Shown: positions 14,423 through 23,248 of the stretch, piece by piece
Layout of the letters: each line of letters begins with the position of its first letter
Numbering within the stretch: position 1 is the stretch's first letter
Source of the DNA: COE1 sp963596435
GTDB taxonomy: Bacteria; Bacillota; Clostridia; Lachnospirales; Lachnospiraceae
Assembly (NCBI GenBank): GCA_963596435.1
Contig: CAVBMG010000049.1
Location: 1 to 24,323, forward strand
DNA: 24,323 nucleotides
Reading direction: 5' to 3'
Program-made: the position numbers and the translations under genes
The notes under the pieces: generated by a model
The model's database searches: none
The model's input: the letters and a program-made list of their open reading frames with translations, nothing else
What the model was told of the DNA's origin: nothing

Positions 14423-15901
14423 TTAATATAGCTTTAACCCGCTTCTTACCGGTTCGCAGGTAAGGTCTACGCCCAGTCTCTTAAAAGTCTTGGAATCAGC
14501 TTCTGAAAGCATAACAGAGGTATGTACCTGACAACCTCTCAGCTTTGGAATCTGTTCCATGGCACGTTTGGCATTCTCGCTGCTGACAGAAGTAAGTGCC
14601 AGTGCGATCAATACCTCATCACTATGCAGTCTTGGGTTCTTACCACCCAGGAAATTAACCTTCAGCGCCTGAATCGGTTCAATGGCTTCCGGCTTGATCA
14701 GCTTCTCATCATGCTCGATTCCAGCCAGATATTTTAATGCATTCAACAAAAGTGCCGCTGATGCTCCCAGAAAATCCGTTGTCTTAGACGTAATGATTGT
14801 ACCATCTTCCAGTTCAATGGCTGCACATGCCACGCCAAGTTCTTCTGCCCTTTTCTTCGCAGCTACTGTGACCTTACGATCATCTGTTGTGATCTTTGCC
14901 TGTTTCATCAGAAGTTCTATCTTGTAGACTTCATTCTCCGAAGCTTCTTCCTTGGCAACCTTGTTTATAGCGGTGTAATATCTGCGGATAATCTCCATCT
15001 TGGAGGCTTCACAGCAGGCTTCATCGTCAAAAATACAGTTACCAGCCATATTGACCCCCATATCAGTTGGTGATTTGTAGTATGTGTTCTCACCATAGAT
15101 GCCTTCAAAGATGGCATTTAACACAGGGTAAATCTCGATATCTCTGTTATAATTAACAGTAGTCTCACCATAGGCTTCCAGATGGAACGGGTCGATCATA
15201 TTGATATCATTCAGATCTGCTGTTGCTGCTTCATAAGCCAGATTCACGGGATGTTTCAGAGGAATATTCCAGATAGGGAATGTCTCGAACTTCGCATATC
15301 CAGCCTTAATGCCTCGCAGATTTTCATGGTATAACTGTGACAGACAGGTCGCCATCTTGCCGCTGCCCGGTCCCGGTGCCGTAATGACTACCAATGGTCT
15401 GGTCGTCTCAATATAATCATTCTTGCCAAAGCCACTCTCACTTACGATCAATGGAATATTGGAAGGATATCCCTCAATGATATAATGCTGATATACCTTA
15501 ATATTCTTCTTCTCCAGTCTTTCCCTGAACTGGACTGCACCACTCTGTCCTGCAAACTGCGTAATGACAACGCTGCCTACATAGAGTCCTTTCTTCTCAA
15601 ACTCACTGATCAGACGCAATACATCCACATCATATGTGATGCCAAGGTCTCCCCTGATTTTGTTCTTTTCAATATCTGCCGCACTGATTACAATGACAAT
15701 CTCTGCTACATCAGAAAGCTGCATCAGCATCTGTAATTTACTGTCCGGCTGAAATCCCGGCAAAACTCTGGATGCATGGTAATCATCAAACAGTTTACCG
15801 CCAAATTCCAGATATAACTTATCACCAAACTGACTGATCCGCTCCTTAATATGCTCTGACTGAATCTTCAGATACTTGTCATTATCAAAACCTATTCTCA
15901 T
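14423..15901 (-). CDS. DUF1846 domain-containing protein
   Basis: A 492-residue soluble protein of the DUF1846 family, widespread in Firmicutes and of unproved function. The N-terminal half has a P-loop-like motif APGPGSGKMATC (residues 175-186), preceded by a beta-strand VVIT, which suggests nucleotide or phosphate binding. The family stretches KLYLEFGGKLFDDYHA and SPTDMGVNMAG are clear. The C-terminal domain (from about 340) has an alpha/beta pattern. The length is typical for the family. The start ATG has GAGAGGA about six bases upstream. The Gfo/Idh gene ends 96 bases upstream with no clear terminator, so co-transcription is possible. Confidence 0.9.
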   Translation of the reverse strand: MRIGFDNDKYLKIQSEHIKERISQFGDKLYLEFGGKLFDDYHASRVLPGFQPDSKLQMLMQLSDVAEIVIVISAADIEKNKIRGDLGITYDVDVLRLISEFEKKGLYVGSVVITQFAGQSGAVQFRERLEKKNIKVYQHYIIEGYPSNIPLIVSESGFGKNDYIETTRPLVVITAPGPGSGKMATCLSQLYHENLRGIKAGYAKFETFPIWNIPLKHPVNLAYEAATADLNDINMIDPFHLEAYGETTVNYNRDIEIYPVLNAIFEGIYGENTYYKSPTDMGVNMAGNCIFDDEACCEASKMEIIRRYYTAINKVAKEEASENEVYKIELLMKQAKITTDDRKVTVAAKKRAEELGVACAAIELEDGTIITSKTTDFLGASAALLLNALKYLAGIEHDEKLIKPEAIEPIQALKVNFLGGKNPRLHSDEVLIALALTSVSSENAKRAMEQIPKLRGCQVHTSVMLSEADSKTFKRLGVDLTCEPVRSGLKLY

Positions 15902-15997
15902 GTGTGTTTCCTCTCACTTACCACTACTATATTGGTTAAAATTCTACGTTATATTGTAGCATAAGAAGCACCACATGGTAAAATAGATTTATAAAAT

Positions 15998-16993
15998 TTA
16001 CCATTGTTCTCCAGGGTATTTCATGCCCCAGTCCTTGCGAAGCTTTGTCATAATATCCATAACATCTTTGGAATACTGTAACTGCATATTGGAAGCATCC
16101 CCGCTTCTTACCGCCTGCTCCATGCCCACCATTTCATAATAAAGGGCATTGGCAGTCTCACCGCTCTCTATCTCTGTTCTTTCTCCACTCTCAGCATCTA
16201 CGATTACTGCCTTATCAGCTCTTGGATATTCCATAATCTCGATATAGCCCTTCTCACAGCTTATCATTGCTCTCTTTGGCTGCTTGGAATGCATGGAAAG
16301 GGCAACCGTTGCCATCTGCTCCTGTTTATTCTTTAACAGAATGGTTGCCTGCTCGTCAGAACCTGTAGGAGATACTTTCCACTGACTGACAATATCCTCC
16401 GGCTTCTCTTCCATGAAGCTTCTGACAATAGAAAGGGCATACACTCCGATATCAAGCATGGCTCCTCCTGCCAGATTCATATTAAAGAAACGGTTCGACA
16501 TATCGTATTCCTTAAAGCTGCCAAAGTTCATGGTTATGATCTGCACTTTACCTAATTGCCCACTCTGTACGATCTCCCAAAGCTTCTTATAAATTGGCAT
16601 ATGCCATATGGTCATGGCTTCAGCAAGGATCAGCTTCTTCTCTGCGGCAAGTGCTATCATTTCATCCAACTCCCTGCTGTTTAGTGTGATGGATTTTTCC
16701 ACCAGAATATGCTTGCCATGCTCCAGAGCCTTTTTCATAAATTCATAATGGGTATTATGCGGGCTTGTAATATAAATAATATCTACCGCCTCATCTTCAA
16801 ATACTTCATCAATCTGATCATATACCTTCTGCACACCATATCTTTCGGCAAAATCCAACGCCTTTTGATGCGTACGATTGGCTACTGCATACAGCCTTTT
16901 ATTCATTTTAACAAGTGCCTGAGCCATTTCATTGGCAATCACACCGGTTCCAAGCACTGCCCAGTTTAAATCTCTGTTCTTATCCATACTCAT
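15998..16993 (-). CDS. Gfo/Idh/MocA family oxidoreductase
   Basis: A 331-residue NAD(P)-dependent dehydrogenase. The Rossmann domain (about 8-125) has VLGTGVIA and the family's HILVEKSI motif with E99-K100. The C-terminal substrate domain has GGAMLDIGVYAL, the D-x-G-x-Y pattern typical of the dihydrodiol dehydrogenase/scyllo-inositol branch. A second ATG lies two codons in; the first is preferred because GGAAAGG is seven or so bases before it. It is divergent from the symporter gene. The substrate, probably a sugar or polyol, cannot be named. Confidence 0.9.
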   Translation of the reverse strand: MSMDKNRDLNWAVLGTGVIANEMAQALVKMNKRLYAVANRTHQKALDFAERYGVQKVYDQIDEVFEDEAVDIIYITSPHNTHYEFMKKALEHGKHILVEKSITLNSRELDEMIALAAEKKLILAEAMTIWHMPIYKKLWEIVQSGQLGKVQIITMNFGSFKEYDMSNRFFNMNLAGGAMLDIGVYALSIVRSFMEEKPEDIVSQWKVSPTGSDEQATILLKNKQEQMATVALSMHSKQPKRAMISCEKGYIEIMEYPRADKAVIVDAESGERTEIESGETANALYYEMVGMEQAVRSGDASNMQLQYSKDVMDIMTKLRKDWGMKYPGEQW

Positions 16994-17074
16994 TACCTGC
17001 CTTTCCAGTAATCTTCACACACCATTACTATAACGGATTTTGAACAAAATTCCTATAGTGTTTCTTTTTAGTAC

Positions 17075-17104
17075 TTGTAAACTTCCTGTATTTCATGTCA
17101 TAAT
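17075..17104 (+). promoter_or_regulatory. Probable promoter of the symporter gene
   Basis: TTGTAA at 17075-17080 and CATAAT at 17099-17104 are 18 bases apart, about 75 bases upstream of the chosen start codon. No clear operator palindrome was seen in the divergent region 16994-17179. Confidence 0.45.
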
Positions 17105-17179
17105 AAGAGCAATAAACTTTAGCATTGCAATGAGATAAAGCGCTGTATGCAAAACAGCCAGCAGAAAGGTACGGTAAAA

Positions 17180-18577
17180 ATGGTAGAAAAAATCGCAAGC
17201 ATTAACCAAGTGGTCAACGGCTTCATCTGGGGTGTCCCCGCTATGATATGTATTATCGGCGTAGGTCTTCTCTTGTCTGTCCGCACAAGATTCATTCAGA
17301 TTCGCAAATTTGGCGTCGCCATGAAAAATACAGTTGGCAAAATTTTTGATAAAACACAGGCAAAAGACGGCTCCATGAGTCCTTTTCAGGCGGTCTGTAC
17401 AGCCCTTGCCGGAACAGTAGGAACCGGTAATATTGCAGGTGTCGCCGGTGCGATTGCCCTTGGTGGACCGGGTGCAATCTTCTGGATGTGGTGCTCCGCA
17501 TTCCTTGGCATGTGTACGAAATTCTCAGAAGTCACACTGGCAATCCATTTTCGCGAGAAGAACTCCAATGGAGAGTATGTAGGCGGTCCTATGTACTATA
17601 TCAAAAACGGACTGTCTAAAAAGTGGTATTTTCTGGCGGTTCTCTATGCAGTATTCGGTGTGCTGACTGTATTCGGTACAGGCAACGCCACACAGGTAAA
17701 CACCATCGTTGCATCCATCAATTCTGCCCTGATGAGCTTCCATATCATTGATGGAACCAATGACAAGGCTAACCTGATCTTCGGCATCTTTATTGCCGCG
17801 CTTGTAGCAATGGTACTGTTAGGCGGTATCAAACGAATCGGTCAGGTCACTGAGAAGCTGGTTCCTTTTATGGCAGTATTATATGTGATTCTGGCTTTTG
17901 GCGTTATTATCATGAACATTGAACACGTACCCGCTGTATTCGGTGAAATATTCAGCGGTGCCTTCTCCCCAAGAGCAGCCACCGGCGGCGTGATCGGTTC
18001 CATGTTCCTGAGTATGAAGAAGGGTGTCTCCCGCGGTATCTTCTCCAATGAAGCCGGACTCGGTACAGGCTCCATTGCCCATGCATGTGCGGATACTGAT
18101 AACGCTGTACATCAGGGAATGTTCGGTATCTTTGAAGTATTCATGGATACTATTATCATCTGTACTTTGACCGGTCTGGTCATTCTTTTGGCTGCCCCAG
18201 GTATTACTTACGGACAGGCTGCCGGTGCTGAACTGACAATCTCCGGCTTTACTTCTACTTATGGAAGCTGGGTGTCAATCTTTACCGCTGTTGCCATGTG
18301 CTGCTTTGCTTTCAGTACGATTATTGGCTGGGGCTTATACGGCTCTCGCTGTATTGAATTTCTGGGTGGTGAGAAATTAGTCAGACCATTCCTCGTAATT
18401 TATTCCTTTGTCTCCATAGTAGGTGCCACCATCAATCTCGGACTCCTGTGGGATATTGCAGACACCTTCAATGGCTTGATGGCTGTTCCCAACCTGATTG
18501 CCCTGCTGATGCTCTCCGGACAGGTTAAGAAATTAGCCGTGGAAGTAGATCAGGCACAAAAGGATGGAACAATATAG
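17180..18577 (+). CDS. Alanine/glycine:cation symporter (AgcS family)
   Basis: A 465-residue integral membrane transporter that should take up alanine or glycine with Na+ or H+. The family signature covers ALAGTVGTGNIAGVAGAIAL near residues 75-94, followed by GGPGAIFWMW. The stretch RGIFSNEAGLGTGSIAHA and about ten hydrophobic segments are also seen. The frame is open from an ATG at 17147, but the ATG at 17180 has an AGAAAGG site about ten bases upstream and gives the usual family N-terminus. It stands alone, with its own promoter and a strong terminator. It would complement peptide uptake in amino-acid metabolism. Confidence 0.92.
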   Translation: MVEKIASINQVVNGFIWGVPAMICIIGVGLLLSVRTRFIQIRKFGVAMKNTVGKIFDKTQAKDGSMSPFQAVCTALAGTVGTGNIAGVAGAIALGGPGAIFWMWCSAFLGMCTKFSEVTLAIHFREKNSNGEYVGGPMYYIKNGLSKKWYFLAVLYAVFGVLTVFGTGNATQVNTIVASINSALMSFHIIDGTNDKANLIFGIFIAALVAMVLLGGIKRIGQVTEKLVPFMAVLYVILAFGVIIMNIEHVPAVFGEIFSGAFSPRAATGGVIGSMFLSMKKGVSRGIFSNEAGLGTGSIAHACADTDNAVHQGMFGIFEVFMDTIIICTLTGLVILLAAPGITYGQAAGAELTISGFTSTYGSWVSIFTAVAMCCFAFSTIIGWGLYGSRCIEFLGGEKLVRPFLVIYSFVSIVGATINLGLLWDIADTFNGLMAVPNLIALLMLSGQVKKLAVEVDQAQKDGTI

Positions 18578-18586
18578 TTCATAGCA

Positions 18587-18636
18587 AACAGGACCGCATT
18601 GCAGTACGATTACTGACAATGCGGTCCTGTTTTTTA
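18587..18636 (+). terminator. Rho-independent terminator of the symporter gene
   Basis: A perfect 15-bp stem (18587-18601 with 18617-18631) is followed by a run of T on the plus strand, ten bases after the stop codon. It may also act weakly for the minus-strand gene ending at 18645. Confidence 0.88.
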
Positions 18637-18644
18637 GTATATGT

Positions 18645-19475
18645 CTACCAGCATTTCTTACATCTTCCGTATCCCTGACGCTCTGCTTCTGCAATCGTCA
18701 CCTGTCTTGCATTATTCGGATTCATTCTGCCACAGTTATTGATGCTGTGATACTTGGAACCTGTAGCCGACAGCCAGCACATAGCTGTACTACTGCTGTT
18801 ACTATTGAAAGCCTGTGCGCTCGTATCTGCCTGACTTGATGAAGTATCTTCACTTATAACATCCAACCCGGCATCCAGAGAAATATCAGTGGAGTAAAGA
18901 ATTGGCTGACCTGAATAGAACAGACTGTACATAGCCAGATATGCCATATTCGTCGTATCTTCATCCGTTCCGGCAAATCCTATATAAGTTCCGTCAGATG
19001 CTGACAGGAAACCATACACAATCTTGCTGACTGCCTCATTTGCACTGGAGATATAGCTATAATGGATCATCAGTGCATACTGCATTGCTGCAATCAATGT
19101 ATCCCCATCTTCACTTGCTGCCACTTCTGTCAACAATGATGTGAAAGGTGCTGTCATTTCTGCATATGCCAATGTGCTGCTAAAAGGCGCTATATACATT
19201 TCATCTATTGAAATATACTCGTAATTAATATAATTGTCCGATGCCCATGAGGCAAAAGCCTGTGTAGCCAGCGCATTCAATACACTGCCTGTTGCTTCAT
19301 CATAGACTCCCAGATTCATGACAACAGGATACTGTGCCTGCACAGACAGCTGATCTAATACAGCAATATCACTCGCGGCAGCCTTAGCCTGAATAGGGCT
19401 TCCAAAGACAGAGCAGACAGCAACTACCATGATAGTCAACAAAGTTACCAAGCGATTCTTTCTCTTACTATTCAT
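18645..19475 (-). CDS. Secreted protein with C-terminal His/Cys cluster
   Basis: A 276-residue protein of unknown function. Residues 1-33 are a typical Sec signal peptide: basic MNSKRKNR, a hydrophobic core, and AKAAA as the likely cleavage region, so it is exported. The middle (35-210) is Ala/Ser/Tyr-rich and unrecognised, followed by a Ser-rich linker with Gln/Asn at about 210-228. The last 44 residues carry C233, H243, C248, C272 and C275 in the arrangement YHSINNC...GYGRCKKCW. This is a small module frequent at the ends of exported Firmicute proteins and resembles a metal site. It ends in Trp with no sortase signal. It is a monocistronic gene following the flavodiiron gene's terminator. 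Confidence 0.82.
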   Translation of the reverse strand: MNSKRKNRLVTLLTIMVVAVCSVFGSPIQAKAAASDIAVLDQLSVQAQYPVVMNLGVYDEATGSVLNALATQAFASWASDNYINYEYISIDEMYIAPFSSTLAYAEMTAPFTSLLTEVAASEDGDTLIAAMQYALMIHYSYISSANEAVSKIVYGFLSASDGTYIGFAGTDEDTTNMAYLAMYSLFYSGQPILYSTDISLDAGLDVISEDTSSSQADTSAQAFNSNSSSTAMCWLSATGSKYHSINNCGRMNPNNARQVTIAEAERQGYGRCKKCW

Positions 19476-19494
19476 ATTCTACCTCCTGCAAAAA

Positions 19495-19526
19495 AGCAAA
19501 AAGGGACACCTTCTTAGTGTCCCTTA
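19495..19526 (-). terminator. Rho-independent terminator of the flavodiiron gene
   Basis: AAGGGACAC (19501-19509) pairs with GTGTCCCTT (19518-19526). On the minus strand the stem is followed by TTTTTGC and more T, and it lies about 50 bases past the stop codon. Confidence 0.85.
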
Positions 19527-19575
19527 CCCCTTGCAAACATTGTACTACACTACAGTCTGCCCTGTCAATTGCCAG

Positions 19576-20730
19576 TTATCCCAACTCTGCTGCCAGCTTA
19601 TCCAGCTCAGCCCTGTTCTGCGCATTCATTGCTGATTTGATCGTTATATTCGTATCTGTGAAAGCAATATCCTTACTCTTTTCAAACATTCCCCTGATTA
19701 ATTTGGCTGCCATGGGTGCCCATGTTCCATTCTCTATCACAGCTACCCTGCGATTCTGATAGTTACGCTCTGTTAATCCCTCAATGTAAGTCCGCATACA
19801 TGGGAATAAATCTCCATTATATGTGATTCCTGCCAGTACCAGCTTATCATAGCGGAAAGCATCTGCAATCGCAGCAGCCTTATCACATCTTGCCAGATCA
19901 TACAATACTGTCTTTTGTCCACTCTTGGATAATTTATCTGCCAGATACTGTGCTGCCTTTTTCGTATTGCCATAGACAGACGCATAAGCAATGACAACAC
20001 CTGATTCTTCGGGCTGATAAGAAGACCATTTATCGTATTTCTCCAGATAGAATCCAAGGTTGTCCTTTAATACAGGGCCATGAAGAGAACAAATCGTCTG
20101 AATATCCAGTGTTGCCGCCTTTTTCAGAACAGCCTGCACCTGCGCTCCATACTTACCAACGATGCCGATATAATAACGTCTGGCTTCATCCACCCAGTCT
20201 TCCTCAACATCCAGCGCACCGAATTTGCCAAAGCCATCTGCTGCAAAAAGAATCTTCTCTGACGCTTCATATGTCATCATAACTTCCGGCCAGTGTACCA
20301 TAGGTGCATATACGAAATGCAAAGTATGACTTCCAAGCTCCAGCGTTCCTCCATTGGCAGCTACGCTTCTCTTCTCAACAGCAATTTCTGTCTCCGGAAA
20401 AAACTGCTCCATGTACTTAAAGCCCATTGCAGTCGAAACAACTACCGTCTCAGGATATCTCTGCAAGAAAGCAGGAATGCTTGCTGAATGGTCTGGCTCC
20501 ATATGCTGAATTACCAGATAATCCGGCGTTCTTCCTGCAAGCACCTGCTCCACATTTTGCAGCCATTCTTCCGCAAAAGCACCATCCACAGTATCCATGA
20601 CTGCTATTTTCTCATCCAGAATTATGTAGGAATTGTATGCCATTCCATTCGGAACCTGATACTGCCCCTCGAATAAATCCACCTGATGATCGTTTACACC
20701 TACGTATTTTACATTGTTCGTGATTTCCAT
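19576..20730 (-). CDS. fprA: FprA-type flavodiiron protein
   Basis: A 384-residue cytoplasmic enzyme that reduces O2 to water and/or NO to N2O, protecting anaerobes. The metallo-beta-lactamase-like domain (1-240) has the full di-iron ligand set: H76-x-E78-x-D80-H81, H146, D165 and H217. The flavodoxin domain (about 245-384) has the FMN phosphate loop SVYGNTKKAA at 251-260. The length is that of class A flavodiiron proteins, without a rubredoxin or flavin reductase extension. A GAAAGGGG site precedes the ATG. Whether it prefers O2 or NO cannot be told from sequence. Confidence 0.94.
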   Translation of the reverse strand: MEITNNVKYVGVNDHQVDLFEGQYQVPNGMAYNSYIILDEKIAVMDTVDGAFAEEWLQNVEQVLAGRTPDYLVIQHMEPDHSASIPAFLQRYPETVVVSTAMGFKYMEQFFPETEIAVEKRSVAANGGTLELGSHTLHFVYAPMVHWPEVMMTYEASEKILFAADGFGKFGALDVEEDWVDEARRYYIGIVGKYGAQVQAVLKKAATLDIQTICSLHGPVLKDNLGFYLEKYDKWSSYQPEESGVVIAYASVYGNTKKAAQYLADKLSKSGQKTVLYDLARCDKAAAIADAFRYDKLVLAGITYNGDLFPCMRTYIEGLTERNYQNRRVAVIENGTWAPMAAKLIRGMFEKSKDIAFTDTNITIKSAMNAQNRAELDKLAAELG

Positions 20731-20807
20731 ATGTATCCCCTTTCGTTCTGATTGTTTTATGTCTATTGCATTTTTTCCATATTAAATATCGGATGACTCA
20801 GGCATGT

Positions 20808-22064
20808 CTATAACAACCTCTCCTGCTCAATTGTCATACCAGTCTTGAGAATCTCAGCTTTCAATCCCGTCAGCAACCCTGCTTCTTTTCTCTCAAGTTT
20901 TTCTCTTGTAGAATCCTTCATTGGTATTCCTGCTCCATTTGCCAAGGCTTCCTCAAAATCTTTTACATCCATTCTGTATGGTTTAAGGTCTGGAAATACC
21001 TTTTCCTTTATAAACTGAAAAATACTGATCCCTCCAAAATCCATATCTCCCCAATGATAAAATTCACAGTCTTTTGGTGCTATCAAGCACAATTGCTTCA
21101 GGAACCTTACTTCTTTGGGAGTCAGATAACCGTGGCAAAAAATATACAGCACATCTTCCTCATATGGCATACTCTCATAATTTGCCTTATTCTCAATGGT
21201 CATAATTCTTCTACAACCGGATATTGCAAATGGTCTGGAATGTTCCAATGTCTGTGTATTGATCACTGTTCCATAAGTGTAGTCTGCTGTATCAATTATC
21301 CTGCCATTATCTAATTGATATTGCAGTGGTCCTTTCCATTCCAGGGTCTGTGCATAGGACAAAATGCCATGCATCTTCAGAATCTCCAGACCTGTTCTTT
21401 TCTTCTCACTTTCTTGTGTATCATCCGCTTCTACGTCATAGTCCTCCATGTTTTCTTCATAGTATGGAGAATAATTTTTTAAAATCGTTACGATTTTCTC
21501 ACGATAAACCTTTTCAAATACCTTGGAATCATGGAGAACTCTCGCACTGAATACCCGCTCCCATACTGGCTCTTTGATTTTGGCGATTTCATTAATACAC
21601 AGAAAACAGCGTTCATCATTTCCATTCTGAGAACGACTTCCTTTCAACAATTTGTCCAGAATATCATCATAATATCTGCAAAGCCACTCATACTCTCTAA
21701 CATCTTCCCGCCAGTACTCCATTCTGGATATCAGGTCTAGCTGATGTTTCCTCGTATCTTCTATTTTTTCAAGTTTACATAACTGTGGGATAATGCTGAT
21801 CTCATAATTTATTGTCTTAATATCACTTTTTACCTGACACCAGTCAATCTTTATCTTGCCGCTTCTGCCTACCTCTGTGCTCTCTTCTAAAAAGTGCGCC
21901 TGCTCCAACAGTCTGTTTCGTCCTCCAACAGACTCCATCAACTCAGTTGACACACTTAAATGCTTCCATCCAACAAGATTTCCTGCACGATATGTATTGG
22001 TATCTGTTTTGTCAATGATATATCTTGCTAATGATTTGAATTCCTGCTGCTTTGATTTTGCCAT
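20808..22064 (-). CDS. Orphan JetD-like (DUF2220) TOPRIM protein
   Basis: A 418-residue protein whose C-terminal part (about 280-370) matches the TOPRIM nuclease domain of JetD, the DNA-cleaving subunit of Wadjet. E291 in IENKANYE, the strand LYIFCHGYLT, and D340-M-D342 in HWGDMDFGG give the expected acidic metal site, followed by PYRMD. The N-terminal 280 residues are helical and charged, and look like a DNA-binding or dimer arm that I do not recognise. JetA, JetB and the SMC JetC are absent from the window. It lies 12 bases after a P-loop kinase gene, with GAGGAG before its ATG, as last gene of a three-gene operon. A role in defence or DNA cleavage is inferred. Confidence 0.78.
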   Translation of the reverse strand: MAKSKQQEFKSLARYIIDKTDTNTYRAGNLVGWKHLSVSTELMESVGGRNRLLEQAHFLEESTEVGRSGKIKIDWCQVKSDIKTINYEISIIPQLCKLEKIEDTRKHQLDLISRMEYWREDVREYEWLCRYYDDILDKLLKGSRSQNGNDERCFLCINEIAKIKEPVWERVFSARVLHDSKVFEKVYREKIVTILKNYSPYYEENMEDYDVEADDTQESEKKRTGLEILKMHGILSYAQTLEWKGPLQYQLDNGRIIDTADYTYGTVINTQTLEHSRPFAISGCRRIMTIENKANYESMPYEEDVLYIFCHGYLTPKEVRFLKQLCLIAPKDCEFYHWGDMDFGGISIFQFIKEKVFPDLKPYRMDVKDFEEALANGAGIPMKDSTREKLERKEAGLLTGLKAEILKTGMTIEQERLL

Positions 22065-22076
22065 ACGCGCTCCTCA

Positions 22077-22565
22077 CTAAACACTGTCACAGATTTCCCT
22101 AATAATAGTCTGTATATCTTTTTCAGATGTAATGACTTGTTCATTTAATACATCTGAAAAATCCTTATCACGCCACCATCTGCGCATTGCTTCCTCACCA
22201 AAATCATTGCAATTTGGCTTTGTCTGATGCCTTTTCAGTGTTTCTTCAAATGGCAGATCAAAATAGTACGCCAATATATTTGTGCCATACAGTTGAACTG
22301 CCAGCTCAAATAGCGGCTTATACCAGTCTGCGTACATAATTCCTTCTAATATCACAATCTCACAATGATTTCTACCATATGTCAGAAGTTCTTTCATCAA
22401 AGGTAATGCTTCTGTATTCTCTCCATCCTTCACTCTCAGCATGTCTCTTCTGATTACGTCCTGTGAGATGAGCATCGTATTTCTGCCCAAACACTTCTGT
22501 AATTCTTTCGCAATTGTTGTCTTACCACTACCTGAATTACCCCTAAGTATTATCAATTTTGCCAT
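22077..22565 (-). CDS. Small P-loop kinase, zeta-toxin/phosphotransferase-like
   Basis: A 162-residue single-domain P-loop protein. An intact Walker A, GNSGSGKTT, occupies 9-17 directly after the first strand. A second acidic strand VILEGIMYADW follows, then the YFDLPFEETLKRH pattern and a basic lid segment with RRWWRDKDF. This is the plan of small phosphotransferases related to zeta toxins, chloramphenicol phosphotransferase and polynucleotide kinases. The substrate is unknown, and no antitoxin gene is adjacent. The gene starts 17 bases after the upstream kinase and ends 12 bases before the JetD-like gene. Confidence 0.8.
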   Translation of the reverse strand: MAKLIILRGNSGSGKTTIAKELQKCLGRNTMLISQDVIRRDMLRVKDGENTEALPLMKELLTYGRNHCEIVILEGIMYADWYKPLFELAVQLYGTNILAYYFDLPFEETLKRHQTKPNCNDFGEEAMRRWWRDKDFSDVLNEQVITSEKDIQTIIREICDSV

Positions 22566-22582
22566 AATACCCCCGATAGCTC

Positions 22583-23167
22583 TTATCTATCTAAAGCTTT
22601 TTCTTCTGCTTCTCTTATAATTCTGCCAGAATTTATTGCTGCCTGCACTGCATGGAAATTATCTTCCAGATCCGCTGCTCCATCCAGAACAATCTGCTTA
22701 CAATGCAATAATTTCTGCCATTCATCATGCTTCGCCTTACTTCTCATTTCAACGCTGCCGGTGTCATATGCTCTCGCCCATTCCATAAATTTCATATGCG
22801 TTGTGTACATATCGCCATCTGGCAGAATTCGATCACCAAACTTCTGCTTTTCTCTCTTTTCTAGTCTCTCAATCCTGATTTCCGTATCTGTAACAAGTCT
22901 CACTGCCAACGTAAAAAGGGGAATCAACTCATCTCCCCAGTCTACTAAGGAACCTGCGATTACTACATTATCATTTTCTGAAATGTCCTTTTTCATCAGG
23001 ACAAGTCGTTCTGCCTTACTCCTCTTAGTGGTATATTGTGGATTGGTCGGCAGCCAGAAATAATCATCTGTATCCATAAATTTATAGCCCAGCTCCTGAC
23101 TAATCTTTCTGCCCAATGTACTTGTTCCAGAACCAGAGGCTCCATAAATATGTATTACGTTCTTCAT
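22583..23167 (-). CDS. Adenylate-kinase-like P-loop protein with variant Walker A
   Basis: A 194-residue P-loop protein, first in a three-gene operon. The loop reads GASGSGTST (residues 9-17), so the usual Walker A lysine at position 15 is Thr. Other features are LGYKFMDTDDYFW, the acidic strand VVIAGSLVDWGDEL and RIERLEKREKQKFGDR, which resembles a basic lid. Similar lysine-less loops exist in small nucleoside-kinase-like families, so activity is still possible. The frame extends to a TTG at 23194, but the ATG at 23167 has AGGAG ten bases upstream and gives the standard N-terminus. Substrate unknown. Confidence 0.78.
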   Translation of the reverse strand: MKNVIHIYGASGSGTSTLGRKISQELGYKFMDTDDYFWLPTNPQYTTKRSKAERLVLMKKDISENDNVVIAGSLVDWGDELIPLFTLAVRLVTDTEIRIERLEKREKQKFGDRILPDGDMYTTHMKFMEWARAYDTGSVEMRSKAKHDEWQKLLHCKQIVLDGAADLEDNFHAVQAAINSGRIIREAEEKALDR

Positions 23168-23201
23168 GAATTGGGTTCTCCTGTGTGCTTGCAATAATTT
23201 G

Positions 23202-23235
23202 AATGTTCATTAAACATTGGTACAATATTTTACAA
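23202..23235 (-). promoter_or_regulatory. Probable promoter of the kinase/JetD-like operon
   Basis: Minus-strand TTGTAA (23230-23235) and TAATGA (23207-23212) are 17 bases apart, 40 bases before the ATG at 23167. A short inverted repeat AATGTT-N5-AACATT (23202-23218) overlaps the -10 box and might be an operator. Confidence 0.45.
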
Positions 23236-23248
23236 GAATGAAAAAATA

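Noticed and set aside
20808..22064. Complete Wadjet defence system
   Set aside because: Only the JetD-like protein is present; no JetA, JetB or SMC-like JetC is found in the window.
22077..22565. Zeta/epsilon toxin-antitoxin pair
   Set aside because: The kinase resembles zeta-type phosphotransferases, but no small antitoxin gene precedes it; the upstream gene is another kinase.
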